Assembly (NCBI GenBank): GCA_037178975.1
Contig: JASJZH010000006.1
Location: forward strand, 4,092,001 to 4,156,000
From: Oscheius tipulae
Taxonomy: Eukaryota > Nematoda > Chromadorea > Rhabditida > Rhabditidae
DNA length: 64,000 nucleotides
Direction: 5' to 3'
The notes beneath the pieces are model-generated. The model worked only from the letters and a program-made list of their open reading frames with translations, was not told the origin of the DNA and searched no databases. The position numbers were made by a program, and so were the translations under genes. This document shows positions 1 through 16,714 of this stretch, piece after piece. The stretch's first letter is position 1; the number at the start of each line of letters is the position of its first letter.

Positions 1-2601
1 TCGTGTACTGTTCTGTAGAGAAGTATCCGGATGTTCATCTTTTCGATAACAATTACGGGATCCCGACTTGCTGAACACAAGATGTATTGAGCTCATAGAG
101 AATTACATAAAACAATTCCTTCCAGTTTGTTTGGAGATGTTCTTCCAGTAGAAGAGTTGCTCAATTGGTTTAGAGTTAGCTTCGTATGATCAAACCTAGA
201 TTCGTCGCTACCTATCTGTTTGTCATTTACTTACTTGTGAGGTGGGCTAGTATCAAAAAGATTGTTCAAATCGGCTAGTTCATTTATGGGGCTCTTGATA
301 TCTGCCACTACTGTTGACTTGACAATTCTCCTAGACAGCTGTGGGGTCATATTCTAAAATTACCATCTTTTTAGACGTTGCCCGCAAACCTTGTTGAATC
401 CAATAAACGCAACGTCGATCCTTTCAACAGGATTAATGAACGAAGGCGGCGGAGGAAGTTTTGGTACTTCCACCGGAATTGGTTTGTCAAGCACAAGACT
501 AGTGCTTGGAGGGGTACTGTATGCTTCTTCTTCAGGCGCGGCTTCTCCAAGAAGATCTGAAACTTTGTTATATGTCTGAATAGCAATTTTAAGAGAGTTG
601 TAATCCGATTTCTACTGCGTTGGCGGTATACACAGGTGAGATGCTAATGGGAGAGTAAAAAGTACCTGCACACTCTTCCTGGGACCCTTTGTCTCCTTTC
701 CTCAACTGTTCTGCATTGGCTTTATCGTAGCTACGTTTAATCCACATGTTGACCTGAAGCAAAACATTTGTTTTTGAAATGACAAGAAGTGGCAACTAGT
801 AGCAGATACATGATGCTGCCGGGAGAACAACAATGCACAAAACCACCCATTTATTCATGAGGGTAATTCGGTGTGAACAACCAATCTCTAAGAGAAATTG
901 CGTTGCAGAAGCCGAAATTGGCTTTTTTGCATGCATGTCAGTGAAAAACTAGGCTTTAGGCATCCAAAATAGAACATTTGGTCCAGAATTGCAGAATTGA
1001 AGATGGAGACTCACCCTCTCGTTGATCTCAATCATGTCGCCCAAAGATTTATCGTTCACATCGGCTGCTTCTTGCACATACAGTTGAATTGTTGCTCGTA
1101 AGCCATACAGCTGCTCAAAAAGTTTCTGAACACGGATTTATAGCAGTATAATGACCAGCTCACCTCAATCTTCTCATTTCTTTCCTCAGGATTATCCGAA
1201 GGTGCAAAACCGATAGCTTCAGTGGTCTTCTCAATGTGTAGCATTTGAAGTTCGTCACAAATAGAAGTAGCCTTTTGGAAGTCGTTCACTCGGTCTCTTT
1301 CCTTGTCTTCCATGTCTTCTCTCTGAATGGCGTATGCTTTATTCATATTTATGTCCAACTAACTTCTTTGATGAGTTTCTTAATGTACTCATTTGCAGCT
1401 TCCACATTATCTTCTTTAACCAACTTTTTCAGCCGAGCAATCGTTTCCTCTGTTTCAAACTCACATCGACGGTTATGGCTGGGTTTAGCTGAAACAGTCA
1501 ACCTCAAGTAAAAATATTGTGCTTACCTTGCATGACGATGATACTGTCTTCCTCAATGACTGGATCAGCGTCAATAATCTTGTGTTCCTTTAATGTGTTA
1601 TAGACCTGTTTGAGTGATCGTGTTATGATTCAGTAATCTTCTACCTCTTTGAACTTTTCAACGTGATGAAACTGACGTTGCCATTTATGCAGAAGACGAA
1701 TTGTCAAGTTTTTCACCTTTAAATGTTGCATATGTTGTCGGAAACGGATTAGACTCACTCACCTCCGGGGATGTCTGATATCCCAAATACTTCGGTGTCA
1801 CAAGTTTAACAAGCTGGTTCAGAAAACGAAACTTGCCAACACGCGAGTAGACTTTTTCGCCGCAATTTAGAACCAATTGGTCAACCACCTGCAATCTAAT
1901 TAGATTTTCACTAATGAGCCAAACTGACCTGCAATGAATAGAGCGCTTCGTCTTGATCTGGACTAACCACCTTATGGCTTAAGACGTATAGCGCAACCTC
2001 GGCTCCGTCAAGCTGGAACAATTTGCGGTATAGGCAAATGAAAAGTGACTTACCTCACGATTGACCCGGTCACAAAGAGTTTGTAGATGCTCTTTCCTAG
2101 TTGTCGTTTCGAGGTAAGGATCACAACAGCGGCCTAAAAGGAAATTGTGAGGGGAAGGTACATGCTTGATAGGCCAAAATACAAAGCAACGACAAAACGA
2201 CTGTTTCGCACCCTATTTGAAGATTTTTGTTGTTTTTGTACTCCATAACTGAGGTAACTTATTTTAGGCAGGTGGTTTGAAAAACATGGTATCCCTACGG
2301 AAGCGCGAACATGATTTTCGATTTAAAGGATGACGGTATTCTGAGGGCTGTGATGTTGTTTTCCGCTTTTAGCTTATCTCTAACGACAGTGTTTGTGCGA
2401 AAAACACATAAAGCCAACTTTGATAAGCTTTTCAAATTCTATAAAGTGCTCATTGAATCGTTTTCTGCAGTACTTTTTGAACTCAAACGTACTTTCTTTG
2501 ACTCCACTAGCTTTCTGTTCCTGTTTATAAGTAGAAAACTCACTTATCCAATATTCAATTGGCATTGATGATGACGAAGAAGCAATCTCTTTCACTTCCA
2601 T
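1..2601 (-). CDS. GGA-type ARF-dependent clathrin adaptor (3' end outside window)
   Basis: GGA proteins sit on trans-Golgi and endosomal membranes, where they bind acidic-dileucine cargo tails, ARF-GTP and clathrin. The gene is spread over roughly a dozen short exons. The VHS domain comes first: exon 1 (ATG at 2601-2599) reads into MPIEYWIS then CCDPYLETTTRKEH, and the exon at about 1765-1892 carries LVLNCGEKVYSRVGKFRFLN and TPKYLGYQTS, close to the GGA VHS pattern with a cysteine-glycine turn and KFRFLN. A GAT-like helical segment follows at about 1020-1500, then a proline/serine hinge at about 230-590. The last visible exon begins at about position 66 and reads DPVIVIEKMNIRILLYRT, like the first strands of the GAE ear domain. 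The rest of the ear lies outside the window. TOM1 also has a VHS domain, but it lacks an ear and is a separate gene here (18030-20483). Confidence 0.85.
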
Positions 2602-2926
2602 TCCACTGAAAAGATTATCAGAATACGTTTTCAGTTTTGTAACGAGTTGCTACACGTTCTCTTGGCTAAAGAAAAAAAATCTGATGACAATGAGGTACGC
2701 TCCTACGTGGATATTAGCAAGGCATCGATCCGCGCTAGAATCAATGGAAGACGAGAAGGTTGTGTCTAGCATAGCAACTGGGCAGTCTTAGCTTTAAACG
2801 ATGTCTTTTTGAATTGAAAACATTGCATGTAAAGAAACTTTATTAAACAATTAGTAAGGTCGACAAGTTGGTCGATGAGACCCGAAGTTTGGAGGGTAAA
2901 TGCAAGAATATCACAGCAAATGACAA
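2602..2926. other. Spacer between GGA start and lipocalin A stop
   Basis: This 325-base AT-rich stretch holds the presumed promoter/5' region of the GGA gene and the 3' end of the first lipocalin gene. I see no open frame with coding character and no RNA gene. Confidence 0.5.
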
Positions 2927-4633
2927 TTATTTTCCAGCTCCGGAAAATGTGGGAGTGTATTGGCAAGATTCGTAGTCGACGGGAGAGATCATGTTGAAAG
3001 CCTTGGTCATAACGTTAATGTAGTCTGAAATTTTTGTTGAAACGGGTACACAATTCTACTCACTGTTGTCTTCCAAAAACTGGAGGACATCCTTCATATG
3101 CTGCTTTCTGAACCTTTCGGGATCACGAGCAATGACGAAGACCGGGAATCTGACCCAAGTAGACACGATAGCGTAATCGTACTGATTGTACTCATTCAGA
3201 GGACCCTTCTTGATGACCCAGACTAAAAAGGTAATGTGAGAAAAAGCAAATCTTCTCTACAAGGTTCGGCATCAGGAGAGTTGCTGTTGTGAAGGACGAA
3301 CTGGCCGGTTTCCCCAGATTTGAATCCGTATCCAAGAGAGAATCTAAAATTGAAATAATCTTCGAAACTAATGGCAGCTTACCTAGGAGAGCCGTTGGGA
3401 TTTCCTTCTCTGTAGAACTTGAGAATGGTAAAAGAGGCAGAGTAGGTGCTGTTCGTCAGAGCTCCGACTGAGAACAGTTTTGATTTGAAAGAAGTTTGGC
3501 TTACAGTGAGTGACAGTGCAGGCTTCGCGGATAACATGAGGTGAGTTGATGACCTGGAACCATCTTCCCATCATGCGAGCCACATCAACATTATCGGCAT
3601 GAGGATGAACAGCCCTGAAAGGAAAAGTTTCATCATCCCTACATTCCGGAACACATTGTATCGCTGACCGACTATCGCTCAGCACTTTTGCGGGTATTAA
3701 AGTCAAGGTCAAGTGAGAAGTGGAACTATTTCAGTGAAAATAGCGAACCTGAACACATCCTTGGCCAAATTTTTGGCTGTATCCTTTGGAAGAATGCGAC
3801 TGATGGATGAACCGAGAAGTGTATTAGTTGGGGGAATCATCTGGGGCACCAGTTGACCAACCTAAAGTAGGAGTTGATGAAGAAACATGAACTTAAGCTA
3901 CCAAATAGTTGAAGTTGCTGAGACCGGGAATAGTGTTAACACCAGGAATAGTAGGTGCGTCTGAAGGTCCGGGGAATCCGGGAACAGGGATCGGTGCAAG
4001 ACCGGGAATGTTTCCAGAAGCGACTCCTTGGAGATCAACACGATCAGATCCGGCGGAGTTGACAATATCGTTGAGCTGGTCACTCTAAAAGCATTATAAA
4101 TACACAATATATTTGTGTCTACCTGGAAGAACGAGCTAGGAGCTCGCCGGATTGTCTTGGGGTCGCCGCTCATTCCTCCCATACCCAGTCGTTCCATAAT
4201 AGATTCGGCTACCTGCCCAATCTTGTATAGGTCGGCTTTGTTTCCGTTAGCCACGACTTCGGGGTTAATTTTCTGAAATATAACACGTCTGCCCTCACTT
4301 TAAGACATAAGTCAACTTTAATTGTTAAAAGAAACTGTGTCGCGCGCGAGAAAGTTGAGTTACGAGGTCGTGCAACGTAATTGCTGAGACCAGTGACCAG
4401 TAATTTAAGGTTTCACTGCCACCCGAAAGAAGTCTAAAATAATGAGGGCTACCTAATTTTCAAATCTGGTGCACACAACAACGTTCTGGAATGAAAGAGC
4501 CACGGCAAATACCCCTTACCTCTTTTGTAAGAGGAACATTATTGGTGAAGCTCTCGAATGAGGGGGCAGATTCTTGAGCCGGGACGGCGGCGCCTAGGGC
4601 GAAAAGGACGAGCAGCAAGCACGATCCTTGCAT
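2927..4633 (-). CDS. Secreted lipocalin-like protein A
   Basis: The start at 4633-4631 opens with a clear signal peptide (MQGSCLLLVLFALGAAVPA), so the product is exported. Exons then encode a spacer with Gly/Pro-rich repeats (GNIPGLAPIPVPGFPG) and a lipocalin core that begins with the G-x-W signature in MGRWFQVINSP. Core strands include YSLGYGFKSG, VWVIKKGPLNEYNQYDYA and a conserved block WVRFPVFVIARDP, and the protein ends FNMISPVDYESCQY...GAGK. Nematode lipocalin-related (LPR) proteins are apical extracellular-matrix/precuticle factors thought to carry lipids. Assignment to that family rests on the GxW motif, the layout and the tandem copies. It is the first of four related genes on this strand; start-to-stop gaps are about 190 to 590 bases. 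Ligand unknown. Confidence 0.8.
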
Positions 4634-5223
4634 TTCACACTGCGGTCAACTGACCCACTTGTACACCACCCCTTTGCGATTCGGTCATCAATCAATCGAA
4701 ATCGCCGTTTGCCCTGGATTTCCTTCCGTGGATGCCGGCGGCTATCAGGTCGTATTCTAGTCAATAAGCACAGTTAATGCTCTAACTCACGAGCGATTTG
4801 ACTGACCGGTGGACGGGCCGATTTAGCGGTCAACCGTACTAGTGACTGGTATTCTGGCAATGGTGAACAAAATGTGCTTTCAAAGTACTCTGCTTGTCAA
4901 GGTATTGGTTTATCAAAGCTGAAGTGGGGTGGAACGCGGATCTTATCGGAAAAGTACAGTGGTATATTTTTGAAGTTTTATTAAAAAGACAAGTCATAGT
5001 ACAACAATATTCGCTGACTACTGAAATAACACAATTTGGGGGAAACAATTATTAGGGAAAAATGAGTAACTCGTCTGTATATACAGCGTAATGCACGGAC
5101 CTCGGCCTTTGGAGATTTTTGGTGGAGAAATACCTACGATAACACATAAAGGGGTTACACCCGAATAGATTCGAATTACAATAACGAACAATCACATAGT
5201 CTGAGATATATGGGAAAAGCTTC
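4634..5223. other. Intergenic region between lipocalins A and B
   Basis: This 590-base spacer holds the upstream region of lipocalin A and the 3' region of lipocalin B. Short frames here have no family resemblance or splice support. The stretch 4631-4830 is GC-richer and is the likely promoter of lipocalin A. Confidence 0.4.
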
Positions 5224-7259
5224 TTAACCGGCGATATTGAAGAGGCTAGGAGGGAACGTGCACATCGAGTTGTCGACAGGAGCCAAAATGTTGAGGAATC
5301 GAGAGAAACCATTGAGAAGTCCTTTGGTCTCAAGGAACGTATTCACTTCAGCTTCGTATTTCTGAAAACCAGTTTGTACGATGAAACGCGAGGTTTGCTG
5401 ACCTGTTTGAAGACTACGGGGTCACGAGCAAAGACGTAGATGGGATAATTGCAGTTGGTTGACATTACAGCGTACTCGTACTCATTATTGCTTCCAACGG
5501 GTCCAACGTGGATGACATGCACTGAAACGTCTGATCTCCAAAAGTTCCTTCTGAACCAATTACCGTCAACATCCTCAGAGTTGCTAGTGGTTCTGTAGAT
5601 GAGCTCTCCAGGCTCCTTCACAATAGCGTAACCAGAAGTGATCTTGGGCTTTCCGTAGGGAGTCCCGTCGGTGGTATACTCGAAGATCTCGAAGATAGAC
5701 CCAACTCCTCCATCATTGACACTGGACAACTTCTTGTAAGCAACCATACTGCAAGGTCCAGAGGAAAGAGGAGGACTGTAGATGACCTGGATATTTGGTT
5801 GAAAAGATTATGGTTTTGAGTTTACCTGATACCACTGTCCCATAAATTGTTCCAGATTGAATTCAACTGGAGTCGGCTTTTGTGTGCAGAGAGGAGAGTT
5901 GGGCTGGATGATGATGTTCTTGACAAGCTCCAAGTTTTCGCTGATGGCAGCGGATTGAGCAGAAGAGAGTACGACAGTTCCATTGTTGTCGCTAGATGTC
6001 TCGTTGTTCTAAATTGTTGATAGCTAGTGCCCCAAAAGCTTTACCTGAACAGTTCCGGCAGTGAGAGCCTTGTACAAGACGTTCGAGATCATCGATTTTC
6101 CGGGAAGAGGGCTGTTTTCTCCTCCAATCAGATTTGACATAGCTTTTCCAAGAGCATTTCTTTCATCAGGAGTAACCTCTCCTGTGGCGTTTCTCTTGGC
6201 AGCTTCGGCAGCTTTCTTGGATCCGAGACCGATCATATTGAGAATAGTTCCAATAAGACCGCCGGAAGAAGTAGATGTTTCCTCGGAAAGACCTCCATAC
6301 TAAAGTATGGGATTAAAAAAAGCTGGTACCTTTTTACCTCTTCAGCGTTAACACCATCGGGAACATCGTCGATAGAAGAAGCTACACCAGACACGGATTG
6401 AGGGGCTCGACGAATGCCAGAATCGGGAAGGAAACCCCCTTCAGGAACCTTGAGAGTAGTTTTGTAAGAAAATAAAGAGCACTCTCACCTCTGGAGCAGC
6501 TTCAATAGAGGGAAGAGCAGGTGCACTTCTGCCAACATTTTTAACTTGAGACTCAACTAGGCCAGCATAGGGTGACTTGGGAATTTTGGGCAGATGGAAA
6601 ATCTAAAGGACACGCATGTTGAAAGCGGTCCTGCCAAAGAACTTACGTTGGGAATTCCAGCAATAGAACTAGGAGCTTCACCAGAGCCCTCGACTTCATT
6701 CGACTTCTGTAAAACAAAACAATTAACTGCAAACTGTAAGCCGGAACGGAGTAATTATGTTCGGACCCGACTAAACTAGTTGTAATGGTCAACAATAAGT
6801 GATCGAGGGATGCACCCAAAATGGAACTATTGTACCAACCTGGGGAGAACGACGAATTCCTCCACCAAGAACATTTTGAGAATTCTGTTGAAGAGAGAAG
6901 CCGGCGCCGTTGGGGTTGAAGCCAGGAGGGAAGGCCTGTCCTGGGTTCTCGGGAGCAGTGAAGAAAGACTCAAGAGTTTTCTCCAACTCATTCGGAACAT
7001 GGACTGGACCATGGTTAGCAGGCTGAGGCTGGTAGTCACTGCCAATTTCGTATGTCTTCTCGGGGAAGAGACCACCAGGTCGAGGACCCATGAGGGTATC
7101 CATCAACTGAGCAGCATGCCCATCGAGTTCGAAGAACTTTTTGAACTCGGGAGGAACTGTGGGCTTGGGTGCATATCGAGGAGCTTGAGGAAGATTGAAA
7201 GGATCATGCTGCCCGGCAACTAAGGCTACAAGAGCCACCAACAGAGAGAACCACAGCAT
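5224..7259 (-). CDS. Secreted lipocalin-like protein B with long N-terminal extension
   Basis: The start at 7259 is followed by a signal peptide (MLWFSLLVALVALVAG). About ten exons follow. A long Pro/Ala/Ser-rich, low-complexity N-terminal half contains two similar blocks (GGIRRSPQ and SGIRRAPQ) and a helical KKAAEAAKRNATGEVTPDE segment. The lipocalin core starts at MGQWYQVIYSPP (GxW motif) and continues through SSGPCSMVAYKKL and NEYEYAVMSTNCNYPIYVF. It ends GFSRFLNILAPVDNSMC...NIAG at the TAA at 5226-5224. The C-terminal pattern (N-x-L/I-x-P-V-D-x-S-x-C) is shared with copies A and D, which supports tandem duplication. Probable role as for copy A: an extracellular-matrix or lipid carrier. 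The function of the disordered N-terminal region cannot be told from sequence. Confidence 0.8.
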
Positions 7260-7379
7260 AGCCGACTGACTGGAAAAAAGGGAGCGCGCCGCCCCGCGGG
7301 TAGATGCCCTTTATGACACGATTTATTGCGAGATGCAGACACACAAACAGCGTTATTATGTGGGAAGGAAGTGGGTCAC

Positions 7380-8692
7380 TCAATGGCCTTGGGTGCCGAC
7401 GAAGCGCTCCAAAGTCTTCTTGGGGTCACGCAATAGATCAGCCAGGGGCATGCCGGACATCTGCGTCTCGATGGTTCCATTCTTTGAGCGCTCGTTGAGC
7501 TCCTGGTTCTTGAGGACACTGAAATTTTGTGTTTAACAACTGTAAGAATGTTATGTTACCGTCTAGCGAAGACTTCCTTCTCAGAGGGCCATTCACAGTC
7601 GGGACCTTGGTAGATGGCACGAGGGCTATTCCAAAAGACCTTTCCTCCAAAGCCACGAGTCTCCATCCAGTCAGTAACCTCTTTGTTGTACTTCTGGAAA
7701 AAGGTCGAATTCTTTTCACATCAATCTTTGCGACACTGTTGCGGTCAATTGATAGTGTGTAACCGCGTTCAGATTAGCAGGCTTATCGTTCTTTTCTGAC
7801 GCCTGACCCAGTTCAAACGGTCAGTGTAAGATTTCGCATGACATTTTTTTCTCCTGTGACACAATTCCACAAATTTCACGGTCATCTGTGTTTCGGTACC
7901 AACCTGGAAGAAGGACAGAGGATCACGGGCGTACACGGCCAGGGAAAGTCTGTTGGCATCGGTGACAATCATGTACTGGATTGGTTCGTTGGAAGAAGCA
8001 GTCTCGTTGTCAAAAGAAGGACCAGCAGCAATAATATGAACTACAAATCTTTTGTGACCGGGCTAAAAATCTCCCTACATTGGCGAGGATAGAAGTATTC
8101 CTCTGTATACATCCAATATTGACCGGGACCAACTTTGCTCAAATCTCTCTTGTAAGTTTCAATAGGACCAGTCTTGGAAACGACTCTGTAGGCCTCTTCC
8201 ATGGAAAATCCATCGTCTCCCATAATAGCATTAGGAGTGACTGTAAAAAATGTTTCTGAAACATTGCAAGAAAAACTTACAATAAGCGATAGGACAGAAC
8301 ATCTGGGTTCTGAAAACGTCAAAATTAACAGCAGCCTTGTACATCTAAAAATACCACAGTCATACTATCTGAAACGAGCACATAACCTGGTACCATCTAC
8401 CCATAAGCATATCGACCGGTACATTAATTGTGTCTACGTGAGTCTCCAACATCTTGCCAATCCCGCCAATCAGACCCGTGATAGTGTTGAAATCCAGCTG
8501 AAAACATTCGAATATCTGTGTGTCATTGCTTTTCCCGATTCTAGAGATGGAATCTTCTTCCGCGCGCGAGATTACGCAATGACGTTCTGTTGCAATCGGG
8601 AGATCTGAATGGATGAAAATGCTCACAGTGTTCTCTCCAATAGCCAGAGCTGCCTGCAGACAGCAGACAAGAAGAAGAGCGTTCTTCAGCAT
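7380..8692 (-). CDS. Secreted lipocalin-like protein C (short, divergent copy)
   Basis: The ATG at 8692-8690 begins a signal peptide (MLKNALLLVCCLQAALA). Unlike its three neighbours, this copy has no long Pro/Gly-rich region: the signal peptide leads after one short exon (LDFNTITGLIGGIGKM) straight into the core motif MLMGRWYQ. The core continues through FRTQMFCPIAY, IMGDDGFSMEEAYRVVSK, QYMIVTDANRLSLAVYARDP and WMETRGFGGKVFWNSP. It ends KKTLERFVGTQGH at the TGA at 7382-7380 and lacks the terminal P-V-D-x-S-x-C motif of the other copies. Seven exons. The block LAVYARDPLSFFQ lines up with ARDP/VRDP blocks in A, B and D, so the family relationship is secure, but this is the most diverged member. 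Confidence 0.78.
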
Positions 8693-8881
8693 TGGTGGAC
8701 AGTCGACTGACTGGGACCGACCTTGGCGCCCGCAGCCCAATTTCGATAAGTGCAGTTCACAACAACGGTCATTCTAGGTCAGCCAAAACAAGTACTACAA
8801 AGTTGACAGAGTATAGTGTGTATATTTTTATTAGCATTATTAATGTACAACGTTTTGCACGAGGTCACTGAGGTGAGATGA

Positions 8882-10985
8882 CTATTTTCCGAAGACTTCG
8901 AAGGTACTGTCGGCGTATTGACAGCTGTTGTAGGAGGCTGGTTGGAGCATGTTGAAAGCGCGGATGAATCCGTTGACGAATCCTTCCTTCTCGAGCCAGA
9001 TGAGAACCTAGAATTTGAAATAGACATCGTTTTTCAGAAGTCTCTTACGTCTTTTTGGTACTTGGCCTTGAAGGTATCAGGATCTCTAACCAAGACAGTG
9101 ACAGGATACTTAACCCAGTTGGAAACAATGGCGTACTCGTACTGGCTGTTTCCGAAGGGATCCTTGCCCTCAGGTCCAAGCTTGTAGATCCAGACTAAAA
9201 AAGTTGTTATTGAAGTTTTCTGGAGTCTAATTTTACAAGGTTGAGTATCAGAAGCCTCGGAAGAGTGAAGAGTGAGCATGGCGTCCTTGTTTCCTCCACG
9301 GAAAGCATATCCGATAGAGTATTTGACAGGTCCAAACTCAGATCCCTCTCTGTAGATTTTGAGAGCTGTGAAGGTAGCAGTCTTCTCGTTCTTGGTTAGT
9401 CCACCGTCTGAAAGTACAACTGTATTTCTGAGGATGGGTTGATCTTACAATGATGGACAACACAACGCTGCTCTGTAGCACGAGGAGAGTTGATTCCTTC
9501 GAACCAACGTCCCATAAACTTGGAGAGATCGAATCCTTGAGGAGTATCGGGAAGGAGAGCATCAGTAACATTGTCAGCCAAAGTCTGGAGCTGCTCTGGG
9601 GGAAGAACATCAGCGAGAGTTGTTCCGTTAGAGACACGACGAGTGACAGATCCTGCAATATTTTGCTGAGGACATCCCTTGACTAAGTCTCGATCGCACA
9701 CATTGGCGATCCCGAAAAGGGTGAAAGTCAGTTCTGCGCGCTCCACTAACACACTTAAAATTTGTGCAGTAAACAACTGATAAAAGATTTTGTGGAAGCT
9801 TACCGATAAGTTTAACAATATCAATCTGTCCCTGAGAATTACGGGGAATTCCACCAGGAAGAAGAGGGATTCCGGGAATACGGGGAAGTCCAGCGTGGGT
9901 GGGAGAGTGAGATCCACCTCCTCCAAGAGCAGCAGCAAGTCCGGACAGAACACCGTGGGTAGGGGAAGAAGGCTTGCGACGAATGTCACGACTGGTTGTG
10001 ATTGTAGGAGTATCGTCCTGAGAAGCGGACACGGTTGGGGCTCCGGAAGCCTTTGCTCCACCAGTAGCACCCTGAGTTCCAAGAACGGAAGGAAGAGAGT
10101 TGGAGAGAGCATCAGCAACTCCGGCTAGATACATAGTTAGCTCAAAATTTGTTTTTCAAACTCACTGTCTTTCACCAACTTTCTGATGGAAGTGGACAGC
10201 AGGCCAATAAGACCGTTCTCTCCGGGCTGATCGGCTGGGAGAGGTATGGAAGAAGCTCCCTTGTAAGGACCAGGATTGGCGGCTTCTCTTTGCAAGGCGG
10301 AAATCTGGTCGTTGAAGTTAGGGTTGGCTTGAGCAAGCACATTTCCATCGGCTTGAACTCCTTTGGGCTGTTGAGCTGGAGGAACTGCTTGAACAGGAAT
10401 ACCAGCAGCGCGCATTTCCTGCAAATAGTTTAAATAAGCTAGATCACGTAAAAATGAAAACCTGAAGAGCTCCAGCGATTCCATTGGGATGGTTTCCGGT
10501 GAGCCCTGGAATTCCAAATGAGTCAAGTCCGAAGAACTTGATCAGCTGGTTCTGGACATCAGGGGGAATTGTGACAGGGGGAGCAGACACAACAGCAGCC
10601 TGAAAAAACTTATGAGATGTTATAGAAATATAGGCACCTGTTGACGAGGAACAAACTGCTGAGTTCCTGGAGGAGCAGGTTGGAAGACGGGCTGGTGGGC
10701 AGCAGGAGGAGCAGGAGGCAGAACTCCAGCCTCAGCAGTTGTAGGCTGAATTTGACGGGGACCGGCAGCAGCTGGCAGAACAGCGGCATTGGTCTGAGGA
10801 ACGGGGACAGCTCGAGGAGGAGGGCTCTGAAAGCTCTCATCTGAAGCGGGAAATATGGAAATGACTACCTCAAAGCCACTCTTTCCGGCCGGACTGGGTC
10901 CAAGTCTGATAACAACAGGTCTGTTGGAATCCTGCTGAGCTAGAACAGTAGCCGCCAAAGCGGCTATCATGAAGAGCGTCTGCAT
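8882..10985 (-). CDS. Secreted lipocalin-like protein D with Pro/Ala-rich extension
   Basis: The start at 10985 gives MQTLFMIAALAATVLA, a signal peptide. The next exons are strongly Pro/Ala/Gln-rich (VFQPAPPGTQQFVPRQ), then Gly/Ser-rich (LAAALGGGGSHSPTHAG). The lipocalin core starts at FMGRWFEGINSPRATEQRC, very close to FMGRWxxxINSP in copy A. It continues KYSIGYAFRGGNKDAM, QYEYAIVSNWVKYPVTVLV, and ends FNMLQPASYNSCQY...VFGK at the TAG at 8884-8882. About eight exons. Copies A and D are the closest pair by core motifs, so the array may have arisen by more than one duplication. Expected to be extracellular. Confidence 0.8.
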
Positions 10986-11535
10986 TTGGAATAGACAGTA
11001 GAAATGCCGATCTGTACGCCTGCGGTGGTTGGAGGCGTGTCAAGGTCCCGCAGATTCGACCTATTTCATCTGTCCTTTAGCGGGGCATGACATCCCAAAG
11101 CAGGTCACACATGTTCGGCGGTTTCACTTGAGCTTAGTCAGGAGCCAGGTTTCGCACGCATTCCACAAAGAGGAATGTTTGTCCGGAAACTGAGAGAGAT
11201 TGGAATCTGACGGTAAATTTTGAAAATTTTAAGCATTTTTATTGTCGATTCCATTCATTCGTTAGACGGCCAAGTAAAAGTCGTCCGTTTCTCAAGATGA
11301 AAACGTGGGAGTCATTAGCCACGGCGAAACGAACCACATGTATAAGCCAAGTGCCCGATAGACAAATTGATTGCAACAGTTTATTGTAAAAACTACCTCG
11401 CGAAAGATAGGGATCTCGTATTAATAGATTAGCTACGTCAGGAAATTAATACAATATATTATACAGTGAGAAATCGCGTACACTCGGAAAGAGGCAGACA
11501 GCTGCGGGTACATTTCGATATAAGCGGAAGTGTTT
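10986..11535. other. Intergenic region, lipocalin D promoter and USP7 3' region
   Basis: This 550-base spacer lies between the lipocalin D start and the USP7 stop. A reverse-strand AATAAA (forward TTTATT at 11380-11385) lies about 150 bases past the USP7 stop and is a plausible poly(A) signal. Nothing coding is evident. Confidence 0.5.
11380..11385 (-). terminator. Candidate poly(A) signal of the USP7 gene
   Basis: AATAAA on the minus strand, about 150 bases downstream of the USP7 stop codon at 11538-11536. The placement fits a 3' UTR end; it has not been tested. Confidence 0.5.
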
Positions 11536-15990
<4,455 letters not shown>

Positions 15991-16714
15991 GTTCGCTTTA
16001 AAAGAAGGCTAAAGACCCTGAAATGGTTGGGTATGATAAAGGAAGACAGAGGGAGAGAAACGGAAATGCCATATGATCTGATAAAAATCATTTTCAAGCA
16101 AACGCAGGCCAATAAATAAACGAAGTTCCTGGGAAACCTAATTGCACATGACGCTAGTTTTATTAAAAGGATTTCCGCAAGAGAAACGGAAACACGTTTA
16201 GAGCTTGTTTTCAGAAAAGGATATTTTTCGAAATAGTAAAGAAAAGAGGAAAATCGATAGTGAGGCACGTGCCATAAAAAATGAGGTTTAGGCAAGCGTA
16301 TTGTTTTCAGAGACAGTGAACATTATTCATCACAGCGAAAAAAGTCATCAGAGAACTGAAAGGAAAGTATTAGCCAAGATTCCAAGGAGCAAGAGTTTTT
16401 GTGGTTGAACGAATTACAAAGAGCTTAATGAATTGGTTATAAGATGGAAGGAAACAGAAATTAATAGCGTCTGCGAGCAATCGATAAGAGATCGCGTCAC
16501 CAATTTAAAAACAGGAAAAGACTAGTGTTTCCGCTTTTAGAGAAAAAGGTTGCTTTGTTTACAAGAATGGGCAGATGACGATTTTCGAAAAACCACGAGG
16601 TAGTGAGATCTTGTATCAAAATAGGGATCAAAGTTTGGCCAAAGGGGTCGTCAATACAAGAGAGGGGAATGTTTTTGATAGTAACAACAATAAAAGGAAC
16701 CGTTTAATAACAAC
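15991..16714. other. Upstream region of USP7
   Basis: A 0.7-kb purine-rich, AT-rich stretch upstream of the USP7 start. No convincing exon is visible. It is probably the USP7 5' region and the 3' region of the unresolved gene at 16.7-17.9 kb. Confidence 0.4.
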
